Shown: one piece after another, positions 10,691 through 22,830 of the stretch
Layout of the letters: every line of letters starts with the position of its first letter
Numbering within the stretch: position 1 is the first letter of the stretch
DNA from: Fasciola hepatica
Taxonomy: Eukaryota; Platyhelminthes; Trematoda; Plagiorchiida; Fasciolidae
Direction of reading: 5' to 3'
Length of the DNA stretch: 64,000 bases
Assembly (NCBI GenBank): GCA_948099385.1
Contig: CANUEZ040000164.1
Location: forward strand, 2,990,501 to 3,054,500
Translations under genes and position numbers: made by a program
Notes under the pieces: model-generated
Seen by the model: only the letters and a program-made list of their open reading frames with translations
Databases searched by the model: none
What the model was told of the DNA's origin: nothing

Positions 10691-12006
10691 TCTCAGTGTT
10701 TCAGAATTGTTTCTGAGCAATGAGCCACTTACTATTTTCGCTGAGTTGTTTATATACTTCACCACGGTAATTGTTATTTTGTTAGTTGTAAGCGACAGAC
10801 GAATGGTCCCTCTTTCAGATTACTTGAAAAGTAATTCTTAGTGTGCAAATGTTCATTTCGAACTCAATCGAAGGACCGGCGGGGGTCATAATGTCACGAT
10901 TGTTTACTTCAGACCTGACAGACCTTGGTTCGAATTCCGCTGCCATCGGCCACTTTCCTATTCAAAAGCCTTCCATTGTCTTCGGCCCCGTGCTGTAAAT
11001 ATTTTACTTGTTCGATAGAGAGAGAAAAAGAGTGCAGTTTTTATCTAGACAATTGCACCTCACCATTTTGTTGAATATCGAATAAAAGTCGTCGCGCGTA
11101 CAGAAGACCCGTTTGGATTTTGCCAACACGAACCACCTGTGGCGTCGGTTTTACATCCGATTATCCACAAAAGGTCGGGTGTATACTGTGGCAATTAGGT
11201 CCGTTATCCTTTACTCCTTAGAAAGACATCTGTTAAGAATTCACGGTACACGAAGTCTATCAGTGTAAGTGTATCTATGTCTTCGCTTTATTTCTCGAAT
11301 ACGATATAGACACCATATAGGAAGTGCCGTGTTCTGAGAATCCGGGATCATTTGTTGGAACTACCGCCTAATGCAAATTGTTTATGGCGGTTGAGACTTG
11401 TGTTACGCCCGTCCAAAGATGGACTCTCTTTCTACATTGTTAGAGGTTAAATAATTTGTTGAGGTCGTTAGTCCATAACACGAAGAGAAGAGACGAGAGC
11501 ACTAACCAGAGGGCTTGGTCGCGTAGGACTTGTTAGGCTTACGGACTGGAGCCTATGGTTCCCGCCCACTGGATATTTGGTGATATTAGATGACTTGGCG
11601 TGGTTACTGGTTTAGTTGCATCAGAACTCTTTGTTGTTCCTCTTATTGTTATCATTGAACTCCAATTTAGCTGCAGTGAGGTCCTGTCTTCTATCAGGTT
11701 GGTGCAATAGTGCCATTGAAAACAGTTGTTCTGGAGCGCTGACAGATATGGCCCGGAGCCGGAAGCAGTGGCGTCAGTGCTGTGTGAAGTAATATATGCT
11801 GACTCCCCGTCCTTCCCATTCCGTGTATGAAAAAAGACACACAAAATTAAAATACCGTGTGTGGTAGAACTTGCAACAATAAAATCTCTAGAAAACGTAA
11901 CGTCACGTTTTTCTGAATTCAGTCCATGGGGATATTTCACGAAACAAAGTCTTTCCAACTTTTTTGTCCTTTTAACCTTCGTGCATTGTTTTCCTGCTAT
12001 ATTATG

Positions 12007-12008
<2 letters not shown>
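10691..12008. other. Non-coding sequence within the intron
   Basis: No gene or element is recognised. A B-box-like GGTTCGAATTCC at 10928-10939 suggests another tRNA-derived repeat fragment, but the rest of the fold is not clear. AATAAAAGTCGT at 11081 resembles part of the tail seen beside the SINE at 4985-4998, hinting at a shared repeat tail. Confidence 0.35.

Positions 12009-12065
<57 letters not shown>
12009..12065. repeat. (TA)n microsatellite, about 28 units
   Basis: An uninterrupted TA run about 230 bases before exon B. Confidence 0.97.
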
Positions 12066-12068
<3 letters not shown>

Positions 12069-12293
12069 TTATAGCTCTCTTTCCCCTATGCTTGTTCTCT
12101 TTCGTTTTGTTCTTTATTGAGCAATCCGGAAGGGAGGTAACTAAAACCAGAGCCGAGAAGGGTAACGGTCACGACGGAAAGAACTGAACTGAGATATAAA
12201 GAATGTTATGTAGTAAAGTATTGTGACACTTACTTTGATTCATTTTGTCCCTCCCATTACTCCTGCATCTCACTCACTCTCTTTTTTCCACAG

Positions 12294-13116
12294 ACCCGAA
12301 TCCCGCGAGCCTGCGGTGAACAATTCACCCAGAGTTGGGAATGACCTAAATCTCCCTAGTTCGCAGTGTAGCTGCTCACGCTGTCCTCATTGTACATGGA
12401 CTCATGCGTCGGAACCCATTCAGTTGACTAGCCAACCGTTGGTCGCGTCGTGCAATGCCCACTCTCAGTCCAGACTCGATCTTTTCCATCTACTATGCTC
12501 GGCATATCCCCTGGAAAATTTGCCGCGAACCGATTGTCCTCAATCGACCTCTGATGGTGATCGAAACCCAGTTGACATGTCTCCTTGTGGATCAAGTGTG
12601 GAACAGGCATTGTGGTCTGCATTTCAATTGGCTGCCTCTTTGTCCTGTATGACCGGCAGTAGTGTCAATGGATTTGGCGGTAGCAGCAGCGATGGTTCCC
12701 GATTGGACGGAATCACGCGATTAGACGATATCATGCACCATGCCTCTGTGGGACATAAACGTCCCCGATCCAACGAGTCTGGTGCATCCGAACCTGTAAC
12801 CAGGATCGGTTCCTCTTCCGCCACAGCAAACGGTCGTGGCTCTTCTAGTGTTGCCCGCAGTAGATTCGGACGAAGTAAACACTTCAAACGTTGGAAAGGA
12901 CGGCCGAAAGACTCAGTTGAGCATACCGGCCAAACAGCCGGCGGCTGTAAGACGGGCATTCCATTGATTGATTCACGTCGACGATTTCAAAGCGCAGATC
13001 GCTGGGGTTCGTTTCAACCGGGTGTGGCGATGCCCAGTGTGTGTTGTACTTGTCGTGGGATGGCTACGCTGCCAGAATTGATTGGGGAGTGCATAGCGCG
13101 ACAAGCTGAGTTCGGC
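12294..13116 (+). CDS. Host gene, exon B (Ser/Gly-rich, Cys clusters)
   Basis: The acceptor is a strong pyrimidine tract ending in TTTTTTCCACAG at 12293. The donor is GGC|GTGAGT after 13116, a near-consensus site that leaves phase 0 and so fits exon C; a later GTAAGA at 13188 would leave the wrong phase. The 274 residues carry a Cys cluster (CSCSRCPHC), a basic segment (RFGRSKHFKRWKGRPK near 12861-12907) and a second Cys pair (CCTCRG). Asp/Ser/Gly-rich low-complexity sequence links them. No catalytic domain is recognisable. The basic segment could be a nuclear signal or a membrane-proximal patch; neither can be decided. Confidence 0.7.
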
Positions 13117-14552
13117 GTGAGTGCTTCCTCACATCGTATCGATAATTTTTCTGTTTTTTCCACGTGCCATCAGCGGTTGAAAAAAGCGTAAGAGGTTTGA
13201 GTTGCCACTTCTTTATTACACACGAAGTGAACTATAGTAAAACGTTCACGCTCATGAATTATAGTAAAATGTTCAGATGAAAAGCAGTGTGGAAATCGTA
13301 CTTTCGAAAAAGGGAAAGTTCGTGGGTGGAACAACAGAGTTCGAGAGCATTCCATAATTCAGCGTCCGATGAACGAAAGGAGATTCAAAAGTTAGTGTTC
13401 GATATCTGGGGACAAAATCCTGGTACGGTTGATTGGTTGCCTGTGTCCGGGGGGTTAATGCGAATGGACCATCCGAGGTAAGGTCGGAGGGACAAAAACG
13501 AAAATTATCGCGGTAGAATGAGCACAATGGAGTAGTCACTTGGCGGCGGACAAGCGGCTGCAGAATATATCATTGATCAAACGGGTAGCTTTACATTGAA
13601 CTCGATCGAGGGGAGATAACAGAGCAGACGAAACGCGCTTATCTTCGCGTGACTGAAGTATGCACATGTGGGACGAATTTGAAATTTGTATCGTCAGAAA
13701 AGGTGAATGGGTTTGAAGATACGTCTAGTGTAAAACGGAAGACCAGTCCTGCGGGCAATGTGAAAAGCATGAAAATATATGACTGAATACCAGGATGGGG
13801 AAGAGACTATTGGAGAACTAATTAGAAAGACTGAGTTTATAGAACGTAGGACAAACGAATCAGAACTAGTGTACGGACAGAATTAATAGAGGGCAGGGAG
13901 ATTCATTGTAATGCATTAGAAATGCGGGTTGAGAAGTCGCTCTACGGAACCCCAGGTGAAGATTTATCCAATATTAGAACTGAGCGATGCAACAAGTGTA
14001 CAACAATAGTGATCGATGTAATTAATATCATCATGTGAGATTGAATAAGAAAGGTTGCAGTGTAAAGTGATTTCATAAACGAGAGCATAAATGGGGTTGT
14101 AAGTGTTGGTAAAAAATCCTCTATGAGCAGCAGAACTTTGGAGAAATCTTGTATTCTCGCAATTGTACTCTATCGATGCAAACGAAATTAATCTGGTTAT
14201 TGAGAAAATGGGAGTTTTATTCTTGAATTCCTATCAAGAATTGTCGTTAGGACATATTTAGGAGGTCAATTTTTAACGTCATATCTCAGCATCCACCTCA
14301 GCGGGCTTGTGAGTTAACTGATTCTAGCAAGGTTTTCGTAGTTTGTTGTCAGTTCGTTGCCGTAGAATTACTGAAACTTTTTTGATTTATGAACTAAAAT
14401 TCATTTCTGTAATTACGGTAGGATCATAAAAATACCCTCTGAAGTGCTTAGAGAACGCCTCCCGGTTTTTCGGATATTATCACGTTGAACTGATCCAAAT
14501 GGCAAAACTTGTCTTGCTAAATTTTTTTCCCTTTCGGCATTTGTATGCGCAG
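13117..14552 (+). other. Intron between exons B and C
   Basis: It starts with GTGAGT and ends with a T-rich tract and GCGCAG. I see no coding or element remnant inside. The section 13,550-14,200 is A/G-rich on this strand. Confidence 0.55.
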
Positions 14553-15137
14553 GATCCGCATTCACCCTTTCTCGGTATGCTAGCCGGCAGTGGTCGACGT
14601 CCGACTGCTTCCGCAAATCATTTGGGTCGTGTTGCTACCCGAACGCGTACTGATCCCACCGCCTTAGATAAAGCAGCGGATTTGTCGAACTGTAATCGTC
14701 CTGACCTCACGGAAACCCAAACAGGTGATGCAACACCGCCCCACTACCATCCCCATACGTTCTCGGCCGCCACTGATCATGGTTGGGGTCGTGCCAGTTT
14801 CGATGTATTGCCACGTCATTTCCCAGCCAGTAGTGGTCCAAATAAATCAATGACCAGTCTACCTTCTACTCGATACGATCGTTCACCAATTTCCATAGCA
14901 CCACATGCCTCTGTCGACAGTCGACGATCCAATAGATCTATTTTGTTGGGTGGCGCCGCTGAGGATTCCGATTCTGAAGAACCGGTCTCCACTTACGTGC
15001 CATCCCCCGGTCGTCCTCGACTCCAGTCTGCCGAACAGACCTCGTCTCGAAGTCGACCGGTGGATTTTTCTTCACAACCTGCTTTAACGTTCACATCGTA
15101 TAATCCGGTGGCCGTGTCTCGAGATGCCTATCTCAAG
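14553..15137 (+). CDS. Host gene, exon C (Ser/Pro/Arg-rich)
   Basis: Bounded by a TTTGTATGCGCAG acceptor and an AAG|GTTAGC donor, phase 0 on both sides, 195 codons without a stop. The composition is that of a disordered region: many Ser-Pro and Arg-Ser pairs (SPISIAPHASVDSRRSNRS), an acidic serine cluster AAEDSDSEEP that resembles a casein-kinase-2 type phosphosite, and SPGRPRLQS. The residues before the acceptor are open in the same frame but include a hydrophobic T-rich intron tract. Its phase match to exons B and D supports it. Confidence 0.68.
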
Positions 15138-17015
15138 GTTAGCGAACGTTTACCGCTTTTGTTTTTCACTTTTACGGTTTCTGCGTTGTTCAGTATCTGA
15201 ATCTGTGCTATTTTGTGCAGTTTTCTGAAAACTGATTGGTCAACCGGTAGAAAGCTTCAACCACCAGATTAGCCCATTATAGTAACCTAGGGCCAGGAGG
15301 ATATAAATGTTCAGACATTAACTAATTTTTCTCTAAATTCCATACTCAACGACCGAAATCCTGGGCTGTGCCATAAAACCGATTTCACTGTGATCTCTCT
15401 GTTCAAACTCAGTTAGCTCAATACTCTGAACGGAGTAATGTATTTGTCCAATGGTTGGTATCTGTAGCTGCCTATCGAGCGAAATTCGTCTCGTAATACT
15501 CAACGCAACACTTTGATGATGCAGTTATGTCACACACAATTCATAGAAGTGTATAACGTCACATAAGCTTCATTCAAAAGCCCGTAATTTATATTGGCCG
15601 TATTACTTCGAACCGAGACTGATTCCATAAACTTGATTCTAGGATGCAGACACTTTCCACGGTCCTTTTGGATCGGAAATCGACTCTCAGATCGGTCGGT
15701 CAAACATTTCGCAGGCGCAGTCCTCCCTTATGTACCGGAGCAAGCTTTTTCAACCATTGTATGCGAACAGCTGAAGCAGAGTTCATAGGATTAGTGGCCC
15801 CACCCTTTGTTCGGACAGTAAACAGTCTGACTTTATATCCGCTTCAGAGTTAGGACCCAATTAAATCACGAACTTTTCTAGATGCTCTAAACAACCATCT
15901 AGCGTCGTTTAGGAAACGTTTTGCGTGTTGGCCATTGGTAAGTTTTTTCTACCCTTCCATTGTGGCATGGATGAACCGCCTTCCGGCCTTCATTGGAGGG
16001 CGGTACCCACCGAAATGTTCTATCGGGGGACGTGCGCTTGGTTTATAGATTGGCCTCTGCTTTTTGGACACTTCATGCTTCTTCTCATCATTGCTGGTAC
16101 GGTGTTCCCATATTGAAAAAATATTGTCGAGGCACCGATATCCTGAATTTGTTTTTCAGCCGTTATAAGTGGGTTTCTGAGCTGAACCGGATTAGTATAG
16201 CTAGGTTCCTAATGGACCTGATAACGTGGCTTTAACCGCGGTATATATCTTCACTGTTCAGTTCGCTGCCGAGTCAGATTTTTCTGGGGAACTTTGTTTC
16301 ATTCTCAGTCCACGTCACAGGGTGAAAACTGACACCACATCTCCCACTCCCCAACATATGATCAATGTGGTTGCGGAACTTGATCGTTTCACGTGCTCAT
16401 CAGTGGACGTCATCGATCACCCAGTAAGTGTTATTGAGGCGTTCCATCCAACCAAGGTTCGAACTAGGCAATCAGACTTGGTAACTACCACGTATCGATC
16501 AGAATGACAACGGCAGTCACCGGTTTTGATTGTCCCGTATTAGCTGGAAAAAAAACGAGGAGATACCTAATATCTACTACACTCTCCTCACTTCCGGACA
16601 CGTTGAGGATCAGCTGATCGGAATAGTCTGTAAGCACATTCGCACCCGTTTCAGACCCTGAGATGGGTCTAGATCACATCTGTAAGTGTTGCTCTTTTTC
16701 GACCTACCTAAACTCTTTCTGAGTAGTGCATCGCTGTCGATGATGGCTTTTCGCCGTTCAGAAAAGTGGTGATGGAAGAGCACTGTCTCATTTAGTGTTG
16801 GCGCTAAGTAAACTGATGGGAACCAGCTCGGAAGCTTAGTTGTAAGGTGTGTGTACGTGTGATGTGTGACTCAAAATCGTTCATTCTGATATCGAGTCTT
16901 AATTGGGGCTCGGTAGATACTGCTCTGTAGCTAAGACTAAGGCTGTACTGTCCGTCCAAAAAATTCGGGATCGCCTCAGTTCGGTCGATTTCCAGTCTAC
17001 ACTACTAATACTACT

Positions 17016-17060
<45 letters not shown>
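17016..17060. repeat. (CT)n microsatellite
   Basis: About 22 CT units, followed by an imperfect C/T-rich extension to about 17095. It produces a Ser-Leu / Arg-Glu repeat open frame on either strand that is not a gene. Confidence 0.95.
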
Positions 17061-17065
<5 letters not shown>

Positions 17066-17934
17066 TTCCTCTCCCCCCTCTCTCCTCTCTCTCTGCACGC
17101 ACAATGGTGTCTACTGTGTTTTTGGCTTCTGAGAGTTGTATCAGTTGTATAGACTTCAGTTCGACCATGTATCAGGATTTTGACCTAATTGAGGTGATTT
17201 CAATTTTCTTTGGACTGATTGTACAGTGCTTCTGTGGTTTTCAATGGGGGGGGGGTTGAATGTTCATAAGTTATGATGATTCATTTCTTAGAATGTCATC
17301 AACCTCACCCATTAAGAATCACTGAAATCGAATCTCTTCACTCCTGTGTACTGAAATCCACGTGTTCTGTGAAACTGTTTGAGCCAAACAGTTTTCGAAA
17401 TGGTCCTCAGTCTAGCTGAATGTGACCCATACTTTTTCGATGTTGTTATGCTATAATAAGGCAAGCCGACTTGTTGTGGTAACACTAACGTTCTCATAGA
17501 GCACGCGTTGAATCACACTAATGGGCAAACAGGCTCGTTTTTGGTGATTCATATTTATGCGCAAAGTTTCTTGTGAGGGAGTAACGTAGGAGAAATCTAC
17601 GTTCGTGAATCCTTCATTCTGGAGTTATCTGAAGATCGGATTGGTGTTCCCAAACTTCTGCGGTTGAATATGAAATGATTTGTTGTACAATATCAACTAT
17701 CAACACGTATTTGAAAGCCTATGCAGCATTCACGGTACGTCTGTTTTGTCCTGCCTGTTAGGAGAATGATCTGCTTTATTGCATTCCCACCGAATCCCAA
17801 CCGGGTCTCAGATGAAACGAGCGAGGTAGGGGTTGCAAGAATTAGAGTTCACACACCATTTTTTTCAAATTGGTTCATGAGCGCAATTGGAATGCCATAT
17901 CTCATCCTCTTTAAGTCTACTGAGCCATCGGGTA

Positions 17935-18080
17935 TAATCGGTAACCATGACCCCGCGGAAAACCACATAGGGTCCTGATAAGCCGTTCGTCGTGACGATC
18001 CTGCAGACAGTAGACTGCTGTCTATCACCTAGTGCAGTCCAGGTTTCCCTCAAAATCGGGTGTGAGTATTCGTCTAGGAT
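17935..18080. repeat. Diverged interspersed repeat, copy 2
   Basis: Matches 3105-3240 in the same orientation at several blocks (CATAGGGTCC, then CTGTCTATCACCTAGTG). Non-coding; family unknown. Confidence 0.5.
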
Positions 18081-18373
18081 CTTTTGTGGGATTGAGGTGA
18101 ACCGATCGGGGGAACCGGTCGCATGACCAGGGTGTTTTTCCAAATGTTTTTGGGCATAAAATGCAACTTCTTGCCACTGCTTGCTGGCAAACTTTAGCCC
18201 TGTACAGGGAGCGGAAAGTTTTTTAACTGACCGAATGTACCCGAGTGCGTTGTAATAGTGACGTCACAATTAGACGACAAAATTTGTTTTTCTATACTCT
18301 GACTGCGGGAAGCTTGGCGTTGACAACATCTGACAACCTGTTCCCAATTGCTGCTAACTGTGAATGGCGCATG

Positions 18374-18402
18374 AAGACAGACAGACAGAGAGAGAGAGAG
18401 AG
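18374..18402. repeat. Short (GACA)n(GA)n microsatellite
   Basis: A run of GACA units passes into GA units within the intron between exons C and D. Confidence 0.9.
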
Positions 18403-19713
18403 CTACACTGCCTTTCGTTCTATTATAATCTTCCCAGACCAGTCTGTATCATTCCGCTAACCGCTTCTGGTGATGCTCTGTGGTGGCTTTGTTTGATCTT
18501 CCTTTGCAGCGGTGTCCTGTCTGCAATTTTTTTCCTGTTTCATGACACTCGCGAAATGGCTCTGGCTCAGTAGAAAACTGTAGCCCGGTGATTGTTCTTT
18601 CTCGCCCGGCTATGATCAAACGGTCATTATCGTGGAGTTAAGACTTCGACTGTCCTTGATCGAATTTCGCCATCGCCGGCCATTTCACCACTTGGATTGA
18701 TCTGGACCTCCTTCCATTAATACCTAGGGAGTAATTGACTACTAATGATATTGTAATGTAGTTTATAAATAAACTCATCGAGTTGGATAACAATTGGTAG
18801 GGGATTTATCAGTAAGATTTTTAGGACTTTGTGAAAACCCAGCTTTAAAACGACCACAGAATTATTCAAGTATCTTGTGAGAGAATACTGGGTTTTATCT
18901 CCCACCACGGCATTACCTGTAGCTCAGTGTAAAACATGTAACTCAAGAATGGGAAAGCAGATAAATATTGTGACCATGGCTACACACCTTAGTATAATAA
19001 TTCTGGTTTTACACCTGAACTATTCGAATTTCGATTTGCGCTTCTGAAGATACTTTTAGCAGCCAACTGTTGGAGGAAAATGATGGCTGTAAAAACCTTT
19101 GACTTTTTGTTAGGAGATAGCCCACGACACTGGTAATGACCAGGTGTTCTTCCATAAGTGTAGTGTTTGTTCCGAAATAAATATATCGTGGGTTTGTGAA
19201 ATAATTCAACATACAGCTCAACTCACCAGTGAAACAAGCAGTGCACATCCACCGAGTCCTTAATTTAACTTGAACCTGAGGTGTACGATTGTGAATAGCA
19301 CACGCTACCGCCTGGCCGTCCGGGCTGGCTCTGTACGATTTGCTCAACAACAACGCCACATCGTCGATACTGCATAAGGAATTGTTTCAGGAACAATTAA
19401 ATCTGCTACTGATGAAACCAACGGTAAGTTTCCGGCAAATTCCAGGAGCCGTGCTAGTAGTTCGTCAACTAATAGGCTCGTTCTTTGTACAGTGTGTTCA
19501 ATGGAAGTGTATCCACTCCTGGAGCGTCAGGAAACCAGTTCGTTCACACCTGTGACAAAAGGGCTGATGTGAATGTGGATTGGCTTGTAACGTGCCACTG
19601 AGTTAACTGTTTGATGTCCTGTACCCTATCAATGTTTCTAAGTGGGATCCTACACTCGGATAACAAAGTAGCGTTTGATTCGGCCCACTATCCCTGTTGT
19701 TCTCATTCTCCAG

Positions 19714-20250
19714 GCTACAAAAGATGGTTACTTGAATCGCACAACTACAATAACCGACACACTGGGCGCTTCAGACGAAATTCCACCGGACTACATCCCG
19801 GATGAACAAAAAGCAGACACATTTTCCGCCTCATTCCGTTCCTACTATAACCCGGGGTTTTATGTGCCTTCCGGTGATGCGGTTGAGGGGGTTGCTGTGC
19901 CCTCTCCTGCCACACTAAACCCGACGGAGGTTGAAGAGTTCCTCCGACAATCTGCTCGTCTACCTGTCTGTCCCACAGCGTGTCACTCGGGCGTGGGTGA
20001 GACTGGCACATCAAATCTGAACAGAGCGGACGATGATGGGGAAGAGGCAGAATCGGACATTTGTGCCTATCATCAGTGTCTTTCACATCTGTTACTTGAG
20101 GAGGAGGGTGACGGTGTCACCCTTGTCCCTATGGATCAGTGGGGTCCACGCGCAGCTGACGAAGTTGAAGCGGATGAAGATGCCGGTGATGATGAAGTCA
20201 TTGTGGTGGTTCCCCCGGCTGTTCCTCCACGTTCGGCAAATCGGATTCAA
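19714..20250 (+). CDS. Host gene, exon D (acidic, PPxY and SH3-ligand motifs)
   Basis: The acceptor TTCTCATTCTCCAG and donor CAA|GTGAGC enclose 179 codons, phase 0 at both ends. Near the start, DEIPPDYIPDEQ contains a PPxY core, the known ligand of WW domains, followed by a Tyr-rich FRSYYNPGFYV. The second half is strongly acidic (DDDGEEAESD; EVEADEDAGDDE) and ends in VVPPAVPPRS, which fits the PxxPxR class II SH3 ligand. Together these suggest a cytoplasmic scaffold or receptor tail that recruits adaptors; that is inference from short motifs only. No enzyme fold is seen. Confidence 0.7.
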
Positions 20251-21148
20251 GTGAGCAAACTTAAGCACCATTATTTTCCACTTATTCTTTCATGAATCTT
20301 ACAACAGCACGACGGAGTTCGAATCCTCGTGTGTGATCAACACTACTTGTTGTATACTGTCCGACTGCTCTCCATACCTTCCATCAAACAGCCTACCTAC
20401 AAGATAGCGGAAAGAATTCAGGAGGCCATGTCCATTGGAAGCCATTGAACAAGTTCCTATGGTTCATTCGCTAGTCGGTTAAAATCCGAGGTCTCCACCA
20501 GTTTCTTACGGGTGATTCGTGATTCTCTCATTAGAAAAAGTATCCGGTGGAGTTAGTTATAGGTCATGAGAATTGATGGAAAAAACTGTCGACACAGAAC
20601 AAAGCGGAAATTCTTTCAGTCTGTCCTGTCTAAGGATTTGCATCACGGTCTGAAAATAGTAAATTCCTTGGTTCTACTTTTCACTGAATCGAACAGTTTT
20701 CCCCCATGGGTAGCTAATAATGGAATGCTATAGAAATGTATCTCTATATTATTCCGAATAGCGAAAAGCGTGGTGTAAATGAGACATAGTGTGATGAGAA
20801 CAAATTGCAATGTATTGTTTCTTGCGTTGACTACAGTTGCAGGAAGCATCTCAACTCTCCTTCATGACTTTTCTTTTCATTCAGTGGTTCTTTTGAACCA
20901 TCTGATGGTTCACTGAGTGTCTCAAACGATACACGAGCCGTCGGAGAGGTAGTTATTCACAGACGCTAACGTCATACCCTGATTGTTACAAAATCTAAAG
21001 TAATTTCTCGTTGTGCTGGAGCAGTGTTATCGTAGCCCCTGTGTTCGTGAATAGACTTGTGATGTTTGTTCTAAAGTATCGAAATTGTTTGCCGTTGTAA
21101 TCTCTCATGGATATTCAAATCGCGTTAGTGTCGTCTTTTCATTAACAG
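20251..21148 (+). other. Intron between exons D and E
   Basis: Begins GTGAGC and ends TTTTCATTAACAG. No element or gene is recognised in its 898 bases. Confidence 0.55.
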
Positions 21149-21493
21149 CTCAAATCCCCAAACAAAAGTCGCTTTCAGCAGCAAAATCTTCCGGATTCCA
21201 TCTGTACCGTGGGTAGCTCTCCTCGGCGTATTGTGCAACGTTCTCCCGCTATGCGGGAAACCAAGCGACCGGAGTTTATGGTTTTAATGCGAAATAATTC
21301 AGGACCTGAAACACCGTCCACAACCACCGCCACCTCTCGGTCTCAATTCGCCGAGTTTTCCGATGCATATCACGGGCAACGAGCACGAACGAACGGCAAC
21401 AGTTCGACTTCTGAGGGTCATTCTAACAACGGAACCGGACGTACGGCTAGTCCTTGTGGACCATTTGTCTCTATGGATTCCGCGTTTCTGTAA
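21149..21493 (+). CDS. Host gene, exon E, probably terminal (Ser/Thr-rich C-terminus)
   Basis: The acceptor TTTTCATTAACAG leaves phase 0, continuing exon D. The 114 residues plus TAA stop at 21491-21493 are rich in Ser, Thr, Asn and Arg, with SSPRRIVQRSPAMRE and NNSGPETPSTTTATS. An ATTAAA at 21566-21571 could be the polyadenylation signal for a short 3' untranslated region. The protein ends VSMDSAFL, and the last residues are hydrophobic but I do not claim a PDZ ligand. It is possible that the exon is spliced before the stop and the gene continues, for example to 23264. Confidence 0.62.
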   Translation, partial: LKSPNKSRFQQQNLPDSICTVGSSPRRIVQRSPAMRETKRPEFMVLMRNNSGPETPSTTTATSRSQFAEFSDAYHGQRARTNGNSSTSEGHSNNGTGRTASPCGPFVSMDSAFL

Positions 21494-21565
21494 TCTACAC
21501 TACTTTCCAGGGTAGGCAGTGGAGGAGATGAGTAGTTTTCGCATCCCATCGGAAACTATCTGTTT

Positions 21566-21571
21566 ATTAAA
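21566..21571 (+). promoter_or_regulatory. Possible polyadenylation signal of the host gene
   Basis: ATTAAA lies 72 bases after the stop codon of exon E. It is a common variant signal, but a six-base match in AT-rich DNA is weak evidence. Confidence 0.3.
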
Positions 21572-22563
21572 CTTGGTTCAAAGTTGCAATTTCTCCACAC
21601 AATAGCCTTCATCAGAATCATCGACGTCGTAAACGCGGTTGTCAGTCGTTGCAACACTCCCTCATTTCTGTTATTTAACTTCATTCTCATCTCGTTACAT
21701 TCAGTCGCGTGCTGTGATGTGTGATTGTCCGGTGTATGCGTTCTCTCTTCTTCAACCTCAGTTAGACTCATTTTGCGCTTTCTGATACGTCCATTAATAA
21801 TCTCCAATCCACCGTTGTGTTCATTCCTTGCGGCTTATTCTGGCCGCCAAACACCGTTTGCACACACTTTCCTGTTAAACATGAAATTCGACAGGATAGC
21901 CTGGTTCCTCTCGGCTGCCCCTCACAAACCGTATTCGAGTGCATTTAACGACAGATTGAACTAACTCCGAATGGCAGTCAGTGTTTTGATCATTCGTTGT
22001 CTGACCAACAAAAACGTGGTACTTTTCATCTTCGCCCCGTCCATTTCTTTTTCCGTGATTATTCTGCTCGCTTGTACATTCACTCATTTGTCCTTCATTG
22101 TTGTTCGGTCTTTCGGACACGCGTATTTTCCTTTTGCCTCCTAGAAATAACGCACACAAACCCTCATCCTTCGGATGATGCGCGTGTGCACACAACCCGG
22201 TCATGTGCTTTCGCTGTTCGCCTCTTTGTTTCATTCATACGTTCATTCTGTATCGTTTCTTCGATCTCTCACGACGGTTTGTGTTGTCTTCTCAACGTTT
22301 TCTCTCTCTTTTCTCACGAGCGTTTATGCGACCATTTTTTTATGAGACATCCAAATAGCACCATGCCAATATAGGTATTTTTCCTGACTTCTGCTTCGAG
22401 TGTTATGGTCCTTCTCGGTAGCTGTAGTAAGAAAAATTTTCTGCCTTCGCACCATCTCGTTTCATTATATGAAAACAGGCACTTTATGTAGGATAATAGT
22501 TGACCACGGTCAAAATCATGGTACGAAGCGTGTTGGTCCAGAACGCTTCCCATAACTGGGTCT

Positions 22564-22830
22564 TCTGATTGGCTCTTTTGGTTGCGTCCTTGACTGGCTG
22601 ATTTCGTCCCGGCCGGTTAATACAGCTGTTGGCAGTTCATTGGTTGATTTCTTTGCGTTCAGTTAAAACGACTCGGCCGCCGATTGGTTGATCCCGTTCC
22701 GTTCAGTTACGACAACACTTAGCTGCTGATTGGTTGGTTCCGCTCGGTTTAGATGAGAGCGGCTAATTGAGTGATATCTTCCCGTTTCGTCACGATCTGA
22801 TTGGACCATCGATTCGCTTCGCTGACCTGA
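22564..22830. repeat. Degenerate tandem array with a period near 44 bp, each unit with ATTGG
   Basis: Units beginning with GATTGG or CATTGG recur at 22568, 22638, 22682, 22728 and 22797, with weaker ones at about 22594 and 22765. The middle spacings are 44, 44 and 46 bases. Each strong unit runs ATTGGTTGAT followed by CCGTTC-GGTTCAGTT-type sequence. ATTGG is the reverse of the CCAAT box, so clustered NF-Y-type sites are conceivable, but it may simply be an old minisatellite. It lies about 1 kb beyond the last confident exon. Confidence 0.6.

Larger units (their letters stand above)
2952..12293 (+). other. Intron between exons A and B, packed with retroelements
   Basis: A 9.3-kb interval between a GT donor at 2952 and an AG acceptor ending at 12293. 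It holds a short diverged repeat, two tRNA-like SINE copies, one LINE RT relic, an RTE element, a Gypsy element and a (TA)n run. The sequence from 10,700 to 12,000 shows no gene that I can support. The intron call is inferred from the compatible phases of its flanking exons. Confidence 0.55.
15138..19713 (+). other. Intron between exons C and D
   Basis: A 4.6-kb intron with a GTTAGC donor and a TTCTCATTCTCCAG acceptor. It contains a (CT)n run, a short (GACA)n(GA)n run, a G9 homopolymer near 17247-17255 and a diverged repeat. The interval 15,590-16,510 has several overlapping open frames of 60-90 codons on the plus strand without recognisable motifs; it may be an old repeat. Confidence 0.5.

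Noticed and set aside
12428..12959. Minus-strand open frames opposite exon B
   Set aside because: They are shadows of the exon in another frame and show no motif or matching splice sites.
13117..13191. Longer exon B ending at the GTAAGA donor at 13188 or the stop at 13191
   Set aside because: The phase would not fit exon C, whereas the GTGAGT donor after 13116 does.
16899..17259. Arg-Glu and Ser-Leu repeat proteins on either strand
   Set aside because: They are translations of the (CT)n microsatellite.
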